A stretch of DNA of 64,000 bases from Ianthella basta. Lineage: Eukaryota; Porifera; Demospongiae; Verongiida; Ianthellidae. The stretch lies in assembly GCA_964019415.1 (NCBI GenBank), contig OZ025889.1:2790501-2854500 (forward strand), given 5' to 3'. Each line of letters opens with the position of its first letter. Position 1 is the first letter of the stretch. Under the pieces are notes generated by a model. The model was given only the letters and a program-made list of their open reading frames with translations. It did not search any database and had not been told where the DNA came from. Both the position numbers and the translations under genes were made by a program. Positions 44,593-56,500 of this stretch are shown in pieces.

Positions 44593-47500
44593 TCAGGCAT
44601 CTGTCTCAGTCTCATCCATTCCACTGATGCGGAGTCTCACAAACTCTTCAAACACAAAATCCTGCTCTTGTTCATCTCTGCATGTGCATGCAAGGACAAT
44701 GCATAATCATACAACATGCACTAAATCCTGCTCATGCACGTGTTCGCCTTAATTGTAAAGTATACAAATTCCCCTATAATATAGCTAATAACCAAACATA
44801 CTGTGTCCAGGCCTAAATATTTTATGCGCATGCACCAGCATCAATCATTGCATCATGTTATACAATGCAGAAATAACTGACTCAAATCTGATCAGGTCCT
44901 GATCCAGCACCAAGCCATGCACAGAAGATGTGTCTACATCACTTGGACGAAGCACCAGTGGATAAGGTTCTTCTGCGAGCATGACGTAGATGAAAAAGAG
45001 TAAATAAAATTCCTGCTATAAATCTTAAATTAAGTTTACGGACAGCCTTGCAAGATCCCAGTTTCCTATCTTGCACAAATTAGCACCACATATGTTGAAG
45101 AGGACATGCACTTGTGCTCTCTTGCCATACATGAGAACACGCTCAGTGCATGGCTATACATCTAGCACTTGGCTTCATACTTTATACACAAAAATCATAG
45201 CTTCAAGTTGAGAGAAAATACATGGTTGACCAATCTATAATCATAAAGTAAACCGCACTATATACACTAATCCAAAGAAGATGGACTATCTTTAATAGAT
45301 AAGTTGACGTGAGTGTTGCATCAAGTGCAAGTATTTCAGAATTCATGTGTATGTGAGCCGTGGTGAAACCTGCCATTTCACAAAGTATTTAATGACATTC
45401 AAACATCATGAATAATGTGATGTATATCACGAATACAATTACATAATGTACATCTTATTATAGTGGAGCCAGGCTGATTTTTGTCTGCACTAATCTCCGA
45501 AGCCAACCGAAGGATTTGCAGCAAACACGATCCGAATGTTTAAGCATCATCCGGAGGGTGTCCTCGGCAGGGTTTTCTGTGATAGCTTACAAAATAAAGG
45601 TTTGGCGCTGACTCACCATACGTTACAATGGGATGCCAGCTTTGCTACAGAGGAAAGTGAATTCGATTATGGAACTTGCAGCAAATTCGGTTGTTAAACG
45701 CTCATGGGGAGATGGTGCAACGATTTCTTTGCTATTGATTTAGTACGAAGTAGAAGGAAGTGGGTGACATAAACTATATAGCTGAAAGCGTCTTCTTGCA
45801 AGAGAGAAAGCTGCTTGATGGTGACAGAATGGGCTCACATTATCCGGGTTATTCGATTGTGCAATGAATCGATGACGTCATAGCATCTCTTCTTGCAACG
45901 CTGGCACCCTTTAATAGCTACCGCTGCAGTGCAACATTGCTGAATGTTCAGAGAAACACCCGACTATCCAAGAAATAAAGACCTTCGAGAATGATGAGAG
46001 CTCTCAGGAGCCGTCAACAACTTTCAGCACTCAAAGACCAACACTCAACCTATGATCAACAGGAATCAGCTCAAGGGATCAACCAGGAGCCAGCTCAAGG
46101 GAAGTCAGCTCAGGCAACAACAAAGAATTGACTCAAGGGAAGAGCAGGAGTCAGCTCAAGGAAAGAACCAGGAGTCATCTAAAGGAAATAATCAGGAGTC
46201 TGATCCATTTACTTTGGAGGGAGCTACAAGACACTTGCCCTTGTAGCAGGTGGTTCGTGGAAAAGAGGAACAACATGCTTACTTCCAGTCACCACCAAGA
46301 GTCAGCTCAAGGAAACAACAAGGAATCAGCTGCATGCTACTGAATAGCTGCAACTTTTACAAGCTCAGTATAGCTTTTACTCAGTAGCCTTTATAGGGTA
46401 GCCAGAGTTGAAAGTGCTTTGCGTTGAAGCACTGGCATCGGGAGCACCTGCGTTGTCCATTGGAGCAGAGATATGCGCCAAAGGCGCACTTCCCTGCTAG
46501 TTTCATATAACACAGATGCACTCATTGTTCACTCACAAGCACAACTATCACAATTCGCATGTAGATCCATCAAGAGGCACAAAATTAGCCAGTTTGTTGG
46601 ACTGATTCCGATGCCATCTGTACACATAGCAGTTGTGCAGTCATTCCAACAGTGGTATTATTTATAATATTGATGTGGTTGCACTCATGGTTCTTCAGTT
46701 TCATAAAGCCCAAAATCATGTCTGTTAGAATTCTGCCACTTATCCAACAAACAAAATGTGTTGGGAAACATCTAGCAGCACAATCATAATCATAATCTTA
46801 CTATAATTCATGGGATCTCAGATTTCAATGTACAGTATATTTGGTTAGGCCATAAAATCAGCGCCTAGCAGGGAATCAGCTCGAGACACTCCATGCCAGT
46901 TGAGGGATTGGAGGGCCATGTTCTTAGAGGGGTGCCGTTCACTTAGCTGCCTTGTGGCCGAAGAGCAAGATGTCCTTCATCAATTCTCCGCAGGCCGACA
47001 CGCCATGTTCAAAAGTATCGACCGGCCTTTCCGCTACCGGACATTGGCGGACTTGATACCAGCCATGGCAGTTAAGGAAGTGGGGGGACATGAGCTTAGA
47101 GGAGTGCCGTTCACCTAGCTGCCCTGCAGCCGAAAAAAGTGCTTTCGGCCAAGACGCCATTATTTGACTACTCTTGCAACCCTTGACAACGTACAGTATT
47201 TTATTCCACCATGAGAAAGTGACGTCACATCTTGCCAATGTTATTACACATTAATTTGGTTGCCAAGGATATAATTTAGCTCCTTAGCTGTTGCAAACGT
47301 AACCTTGTGGAATGCCACCAAAGAACGTTCCAGCAGTGCTGGTGGACATGGACCAGGAGGATAAAGACTGCTAGAGCTGCCAAAACTGCTCAGGCTTGAC
47401 ACTCCAGGTAGGCCCAGCCGATGCAGCTTGCTTCAGTAATTTAGCACAGCCAAAGTAACAACTTTAGCTCACTGTGTCACTCTTCAACTTGCAGACTGCA

Positions 47501-50500
47501 CGTTCAAAGTACTTTGCACACACCTTAACCCGCCGAAATGGCACCCCAAAAAAATTACGGGGTCTTGGCCAAAATGGACCATAAGCAAAGAGGGTAAAAC
47601 TGCTCGCGCTACCGAAACTGCTAAAGCTCGATACTCCAGGTACGCCCCTATACACTCCAGCACAAGTGCACTTCAGCATACTACAGCACTTTAGCATAGT
47701 CCACATAAGCAACATAGGCTCACTACGTATGTGTTATTCTTTTGGCTTGCAGACTGCACGCTCAAAGGCTTGGTCAGGCAGACCAATGCACTAAGGAAAC
47801 ACCTACCGCAGCAGTAGGCCGTCGTCGGCAACTATGCCTTTGAACAACTGAACTTCGTGCTGCCGAAATACTGGAAGAGACAACTGCCCGCCTTCAGGAC
47901 ATGAGGCTGCAACGGGCAAACCAGCGAGCAGAAGAAACTGTCACACAGACCACTGCACCACTTCAGAAGCAACACCTTAGACAAGATGACCTTCGTGCCA
48001 GGGAAACTGTTGTACACCAAGCAGCTCGCACGGACAATGATTGCATTATGCAGAGGGACATGTTCCAAAGATGAGTCACAGAAGCACTTCAAGCGAAGCA
48101 CAAACTTGGCTGCATCACTGATACAAAGAGTTTGAATGAAACAGTGTACAATGAGTCAGTTATCAGCCACGAACTCCAGCCCATCTTTACTACCAACACT
48201 TGCCCTCGCTGTCATGCTCACCGATGGAAGGAAGAAAGGCCAGACTTTGCTGAGAAAAAGGACGTGTTCGCCTTGAAGATCTACCCGAGCCACCTGCTGC
48301 TATTAAACGGTTGTACGAGACAAGCAGATCATTCTTGGACACTCTCCATTCCTACAACAATGCTTTAGCCCTGGCATTCATTGGATGTGACGAGGCAGTG
48401 ATTGCTGGCTTCAACCCCACATTCAAAATCCAGGGGAAAGTTTACCACAGGATTGGGTCCTAGCTCCATCTGAAGAGCCAAAGTTAGACCAGATATACTT
48501 CCATGACACCGACCATGAGGTGGCCAACCACCTCAGACATAACAGCCATCTGTCAGGTGATGTCTTGATCACACTCTAGCAATCTCTCCATACAGTGAAT
48601 CCCTACATCCAATCCATCAAGGCTGTACTGGAGTACACTGACACTCATCCCGAAGTGACACTGGTTTTAAGTGCTAACAGGAGGCTAGCTACAGGACATG
48701 CACTGCAGTTCAATTTGCCAACCACAAGTGAGGTGACTGTCATCCTGCCTGGTGAGCAAAACAATTTGGACATCATGCTCCAGAAACGTGGTGGGCAGCT
48801 ACAACATATCAACGAGCTACACAGGTCCTATGACCCACTATGTTCTTCTCTTTCCCATGGGCACCAATGAATACACCATTGACCTTCCTCATGCCACTTG
48901 ACGAGTGAGAGTAAGCCCCAAAGAATTCTACCGCTTCCAGCTTCAGATTTGAGATCAGGGCAGAACGTTCAACCAGCTCATGCAGTCAAGGCGGCTACTG
49001 CAGCAGTATGCCTGCGACCAGTTCACCAAGGCAGAAGGCCAGCGACTGCGTTGAGCATGCAGCCACCAAAAGGAGATCTGGGACGACAAGTATTTTGGAT
49101 GCTGTAACTGCTAATGATGAACTGCACGCAGGAATACGGATCATCCTGCCCCCAACCATTTATGGCTCACCACATTGGTATGCAGAATCCTAACAGGATG
49201 CCATGGCCACTGTCCACACTTACGGCAAGCCAGACCTCTTTGTCACCTTCACCTGCAACCCGTCCTGGCCGGAGATCCAGAATTCTCTGTTCCCTGGCGA
49301 GTAGGCAAGTGACAGGCTGGACCTATGCGTGACGATCTTCCACATCAAACTTGATGCTCTGCTGAATGACCTGACCAAGAAGCATGTCCTTGGCAGAGTG
49401 CATGCTTTCACTGCCATGAAAGAGGACCAAAAGAGGGGACTTCCACACTGTCACATCCTTCTCATTCTAAGTGATGCAAACAAACCATGCATGCCCTCTG
49501 ACATAGACCGCATTGTCTCAGCAGAGATCCCAGACAAGGAGGTCAATGTCAAGTTGTGGGGTGTGATCAGCAAGCAAAACATCCACAGCCCATGTGGGAG
49601 TTTGAATCCTTCCAGCCGCTGCATGGGAAGTGAGGGGCCTGTCAGATCATGTGAGAAGAACTTCCCTAAGCCCTTTAAGCCAACCACCGGGCTAACGGAC
49701 TCAACCTACCCAGAGTATCGATGCATATCTGTTGCAGATAGGGGCCAGCAGCTCACCAAGACTGTGCATCTGAAACCTATTGGCGCATTTATGAATTCAA
49801 ATACAATACAAGTATCCACCTGTGTTCAAGCTGCCCCTGCACTTGCAGGATGAACAAATTGTGCTGTTTCAGCCTTCTGATGTACATGATGCAGCTAGGC
49901 AGGGACCACCAGTGACCAAACTCACTGCCTACTTCACTCTGAACCAGAATGACAGAGAAGCCTGAACCATCCTTTACCCTAACGTCTACAAACACTATTG
50001 GTGGGAACGCTGGGTTAGGTGCCGCGCCAACCTGACAGGATGCACACCATGGACTGGACCAGCTGCAGGACGACAGTACTACTGCCTGCAGTGACATGAT
50101 TGGGCGCATTCCTGTTATTAATCTTAATGTGAGGCAATCAGAGCTGTACTTCTTGCGGATGCTCCTGTATCATAAAGCGGATGCAACCAGCTTCCAGGAC
50201 ATGCGCACCTTCAGAGGAGAGATGCAGGCCACCTATCAGGAAGTCTGCAAGAAGACGGGTCTATTAGATTATGAGAGCGAAAGTGACCATTCTCCCCCCA
50301 AGACAGACTACGACACAAATGCCCTCAATGACAACCTGGAGAAACATAATGAGGACCAGCAGATGGTATTCTAGGCAGTCATGACCTCAGGGCAGCACGG
50401 CAGTGGCCATATCATTGGCCTGGATGCTAATGGAGGCACTGGCAAGACCTTTCTGCTGTCCACAATGCTGGCCGCCGTACGAAGTGAACACAAAGTCACT

Positions 50501-53500
50501 CTAGCTACTGCCACAAGTGGTATTGCAGCAACCCTGCTGCCAAATGGGAGGACTTTTCACAGCAGGCTCAAGGTCCTGTTCAACATCACAGATGAGTCTA
50601 CTTGCCACATCTCCAAGCGAGACAGTACTGCAGAACTGCTTCGCCGCTGTCACCTGATAGTCATAGATGAGGTAACCATGGCACACCGACATGTACACGA
50701 CGCTGAGGACAGACCTCTCAGGGACATCAGGGAGACTGACAAACCCTTTGATGGCATCACAGTGATGTTGGCTGGAGACTGGCACCAGATTTTATCTGTT
50801 GTCCGGAAGGGTGGTCGGCCTGAAATTGTTGCAGCTTGCCTAAAGACCTCTGTTTTGTGGCAGCATGTGCAAGTTATGAAGCTTTCCATGAACATGCACG
50901 TGCTAGTGGCTGAACAGGACTCTGCAACTTTTGCTGAACACCTGCTTGAAATTGGGGAGGGACACATGCCAGTTGCTACCGATGTTGGACCTCACAAGAT
51001 ATGCCTCAAGGAGGACTTTGTCTTTGCAGGTGATTGCCTGACCCAGTTGTGCAACCATGCTCAGGCGAATTAAGGCCTGGCACCCAACTGCTGCGTTTCC
51101 TGTGAAAGTTACGCCCCTTTGTTTGCATAACATGGGCTGCTATGAAAAAGAATATAATAATTTATACACTTCTTCTTTGCGTGACCTGTATGTACAGTTA
51201 ACATACACAGTCACATGAGAAATTACGTAGAAATGGCAGCTCTTATTCCTACATAGCTTTCTTCGGAAGTGTGCATGACACACACAGGAGGAAGGTAGGG
51301 AACTGTTTGAACTATTTAGCAGTAGGAAGCAATGTATAAGGCATTTTGATCAGGGTGCTTGTTTCCAGAGGATCGGATGGTGAAGTCACACGCTGTTTTG
51401 TACTTCCGCTTGGAGCCAAAATGGCAATAACTTGGTGTAGGCGAATGGCAGAGAGAAGTACTGTGGTCACATGATAGAACACAATGATTTGATGTGGAAA
51501 ATGTGAAAATTATATGCCAGTAAAGTAGCCTTCCTATGCATGTTTTCCGTTTTTTTTCCGAAAAACGGGTACAAGAGTGCAGAACTTTTTGGGGTAAAGA
51601 CTTCTCCACGTCTTCACTTTCTCTTCCCATCTGATGCCCAAAATCCATCTTACTCTGGTGTAGAACCAAGAGTCTAGCCAACGTTGGTCTGACTTATGCA
51701 GGGGCATCAGGTGCATACAATAGAGGAGAACAGGCATTACCATGGTTTGAAACACCCTCAGTTTGGTGGCTGCACTAATCTCAGGATTGTTGAAAACAAA
51801 GCATCATACATAGCTGTCGATACAAGTGCCCTGCACCTGCAGTTCATCTGTTAACCTCATCTCGAGCTGAGTTCTAAAGAGTCAGGACTGCTCCAAGGTA
51901 CACCATATGCTTCACCCATTTGACATGCACACCAGAGCATTGAAGGGACCTTGATGGAGTGGGGTCTCCTCTACCAGATGCCATTGCTTGTGTTTCCCAG
52001 GATGAATGACCCAGCCCAGACTCCTCCCCTCCTCTGCCAGCAGGTCTAAGGCCTTTTGTAGGGTGTCTAGGTCATGTGATGCTAGTATCATGTCATCAGC
52101 ATATTCAAGGTGCCACAGATTCCCACTAAACAGATTGTTGAGTGTGTGTGCTAGCCATCCAATTGCTACTAGGAACAGAGCTGGACTTAGACCGCACCCC
52201 TGTCTCACTCCCACACACACCTCAAATTCTGCAGTAGTGCCAAAACAAGTTCTCACCTTGGCATGGCATGCACTGTAAGTGCACTTAGCCCATCTTACAA
52301 GTGATTCAGGAGTGCCAAAGTTCAACAGAATTCTCCAGATGGCATCTCTGCTTACAAAGTCAAAGGCTGTGGTGAAATCTATTGCCACCAGATAGATGGG
52401 ACAGTTGACCTTGGTAGCTTATTCAATGAGTTGTTTGACTGCACAGATGTTATCAGCAGTGCCTCTACCAGGTGTAAAGCCAGCTCGGGTTGGATCTGCA
52501 ATGTTGAACATGTATCCCTTCAGCCTCTCGTACATACAGTGTGCATATATCTTATATGCAGTTTCCAACAAACTGATGCCCCTGTACCCTGGACCAGAGG
52601 GGTCCTTGTGTGGTTTCAGTATGTGGATGATGATGGACATGCCCCAATCAATTGGCAAGATACAGAGTGTCCAGATGATCATGATAATACGAAAAAGCAA
52701 GAGTCTAGCCATTGCTGAGTATCTGTACACCTCAGCCGGTATGTCATCACATGCGCAGGCACGATTCATCTTCAGTCAGGTACAAGCATTGTCCACTTCC
52801 TTCTCTGTCAGATCTTCAAGTGAAGTGTCAAATGCAGGGCCCTCCAAAATGAATGGTTCAGGTTGATGATCATACAGTTTGCTGTAGAGTTCTTTCCAAT
52901 TCTCCTCTGGGATGGGTGGGCCCACTACACCACTCCGTGTATGGTGTCTGATCAAGGCATATTGTTGTGTGTTTCCCTCTGCACTTGTCTCTACCTCACA
53001 TGCCCTCTCACTACACAGCCTGTCTGTATCAGACTTGTACGCTAGGTTGACATTGCTGTTATGCTGGACTACACCAGACTGATTCCTGCTCGGTCTACTG
53101 CTTGCTTCAGTGAATGTCTTTTGTCTACACTCCACAACAGCTGCTGTTTCACTTGATTGGAAGTCCGATTAGATTCCCTTAGGTCTAGGTCCGAGGTGCT
53201 CTTCTGCTGCCGATGAAAGTGCTACACATAGCTCTCCCCATTCTGCTTCCAGATTTTTTCTCTTGGTTCTGCAGGTAGTTGGTGGTACTTTGCAGCTACA
53301 GCATTGCTAAAGTCTTGTGCACTCTTCTCATCTCCAAACCTAGCAACATCAAATCACTTCACCTTTTCAGTTGGTTTTCTCGATCTGAATCTTAGGCGCA
53401 ATGATGCCACTAGTGGTTGATGATCTGATCCGCAGACCATTCCGCCAAACACTTTGCAGTCTGTTACTAGTTGTTTCCTCTTCTCAGAGATAAGTATGTG

Positions 53501-56500
53501 ATCCAATGCAGCCACACTACCTTACCTTAACATGGAGCTTAGTGATCTGTGTAGTTGTTTGAATAATAAAAACAAAATGATAGTATAGTTTATGAAGCAT
53601 CATTTAGGCAGCCGGTAAGTACGTATGAATGAGGCGGCAGCTGCGTATGCTCAGAAGGCACAGCGCCTTGTGGTTATGCTTCCACCCACCATTCTACAAA
53701 CATTTAATACAAGCAAGTCTGGGACTGACATGCATGAACAACTAGCTGTACTTCTGTCAGCTTCCAGTGCAGCGTTCAGACACCTATTACCATTACAGCA
53801 AGATCTATCACTTGTTAGAAGCATTTACAAATGGGATTGGGAGGAATTAGCACAATTACTTATACACATTTTCATAGGAACTACAGCCATGTGCACAACT
53901 AACTCTCTGCTCCTTGCACTTCAGCTGGGTTTTCCATGACTTCCCTATCTTCTTCTTTCAACCTACTTTCGACCTCAGGCTTCTTCCTTGGAAGAGTGAC
54001 CATCCCACACACAACCTTCTCATCAGGCTCAGGGTGAGTCAGGGTGAATGGAAGTTCAAGAGATACATCACTAAGAATTTGCAGAAATGACAACATCAGT
54101 ACAATTTCCTTGCTTTAGACAATGAATAAAGAGAAGGGGCTAAGCTCCAGCTACTATAAGTTGACAGATACAATATGCCATGGACATACATACATACATA
54201 TAACCATTGTTTGTACATACGCTTCGTCAATAGGTAGGGGATTTATGTACTCAGCTAACTGTGCTACAGTACTGAACTGACTAAACCTAGGCCTCAGCAT
54301 AACCATCTGCTTACAATATGGCATGCAAAATGTCTAGTTGGGCATATATCTAATCTAAACTTAGACTGGAAGTAGAAAACTCCAATACAGACAGTGCATT
54401 TCTCAAATGAAATGTGCAACATGGGATAGTTCCAAACCTGTGAAATCTGACTACACGTTGTCTCACACGTAGAGTACTACTAAAATGCGTAATTGAAAGT
54501 TATGGATTTGGAGCAACAGTAAGAGAGACATGGGCTGACACAGCCAAAGAGTTGTACAGAGTACTAAATACTGTAATTGTAGAAATTTTCGTGGGGCAAA
54601 AATTTCGTGGCCTGGGCTACCCACGAAATTTAAGCCCCACGAAATGTAACTGTGTACACTGTCAAACACAGCAGAATACAGAGTACTACAGTTAGCCAAT
54701 TGAAGATCTTCTATATCTTTCTGCATTCTCCAACGTAGGCCTTCCTGACCAAACACGCTGTAGTCTCGTTGACCCAATGATTCAGCTCACTAGAAAAGAA
54801 GAAGTGCGTTGCTACAACCATGCCGCAGCACAAGCAGAGTTCTTGCCTATTTTCGATCCAAACCTAGGGCTAGCGGCAGCACTGTAGCACTGACAAGGTC
54901 GGCATTTTCCCTTGCACTCCGTGCAACGTGGACCTCCATGCTCGCTTTTGCGATGGCCGTGAAGGTAGTATAGCAGACACTAGTGAGCTGCATGAATCTG
55001 GAAGTCCTTAACTCCTTTTTTACACTGTAGGCACCTCAGAAGAGCCATCCTTCACAGCTCCTACAAACATAAGTGCCGCGCGAGTTCAGATACAGACCTT
55101 CATATTGCCTTAATATATTAGACGTATTATATTAGTTACTACTGTATTCTTTGTACATAAAGTTTTGTGGGCATAATTTTCGTAGATGGAGGCAACCACA
55201 AAAATTTCCACACAACGAAATTTTCAACGATTACGGTAATCTCAAACATCACACTCGTATAAGCAATCTCTATAGCACAATACACTGACAGCATATAAAA
55301 ACGCACACTGTCTTACCTTCCAAACGACACAATACAACGCACTTTAACGCTGTAGTGTACCATAACACCCAGTTTCTCGCGGACCTCCTTGATTTCTTCC
55401 ATACCCACAGGCAAACTATTGACATGTAAACAAGAAATAACTTAATATCTTTGTACCTCTAATTGTACACTTTGAAGTGCTTGACTTAATGTAGTTGCAG
55501 GTACATACATTGTTGAAGAGGCCAGATAGGTGTCTTCATGCTTAATCTGACCATCCAAAGCCAAACCAGGTTTCTTCTGCATATGGAAATATATTGATAC
55601 ACGTAAACGGGGTACACAATAATCGAGTGACACTTAGACACACAAGTGAAACAAAATTGACAGACAGCTGCCATGGAGATTACAATTAATGCCCGCATCA
55701 TGCACACACACATATGTGCACACGTGCATGGCATACATATGTAAGTGCTAATAATAAACAATTATTAGTACAAGATTGCTTTGTGTGAAATCATTTGAGG
55801 TGTCAGATTCATGTTCAAATTAGCTTCTGCTGTGTATCTAGAATACTGGACAGTTTGTATGCCTGTGCATTTGAGTGCCCACACCCATGAATGACTATGG
55901 CAGCATGGTAAGACAGCTGCATCCACCATTAAGGAGCTGAGGAAGAACGGCATATCCATGTACACATCACCCAACAGATTTTCCACTGGACTAAGGGAGA
56001 TGGACTATAAGATCAATGCAGACCAGGGCGGCCCTCAGTTATCACAGATGAGATCAATGAGTACCTAGACAAAATGTTGCAAGACAATGAGCTCAGCACC
56101 TCCAAATTTCATCACCTGATCACAAAGAAGACAACTGGATTCAGCATGACACCCCCAAATGATGGAGACATCACTGTTGCTGTCCAGCTCATCAGATTCA
56201 TTGTTGGTGATATGGTATAAGCAGCAGCTCCTTTCAGCTTTGTTAGGTTCTACTGCAGCCTATACACTTGTTGCAATTACAGGTGAGCCATGAGACAGTC
56301 AGTTGCTCCTTCCTGCCATGCCTTCTAAATAACCAAATGATAATACAATCTTATTCGGACCTGTACATATTACTATTAGTATACGTAATAGTATGATAAA
56401 GCCTGGTGGAGATGCACTTTCTCCACTATCAGCATTGGATGCTTCTGTTTTCGTGATCTGCTTTCACCACTGCCTCCCTCATTCATCCAGCCTCCTCATT

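Larger units (their letters stand above)
47300..51100 (+). pseudogene. decayed autonomous Helitron (Rep plus helicase)
   Basis: Several broken frames on the + strand keep Helitron order. First is a charged N-terminal region (ARLQDMRLQRANQRAEE, about 47900), then a CxxC finger (TCPRCHAH, about 48203). Next come the Rep-associated segment at 48595-48870, the HUH nuclease at 49329-49853 and a PIF1-like helicase from 50096. Stops and frameshifts separate the pieces. The helicase stops soon after motif II, so its C-terminal half is missing. No terminal hairpin was found. It lies in the arrestin intron 44973-53966. Confidence 0.8.

Noticed and set aside
46052-46345. Evenly spaced repeats resembling a CRISPR array or a repeat protein
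   Set aside because: Units are imperfect and contiguous with no unique spacers, in a eukaryotic intron inside a Helitron-like element.
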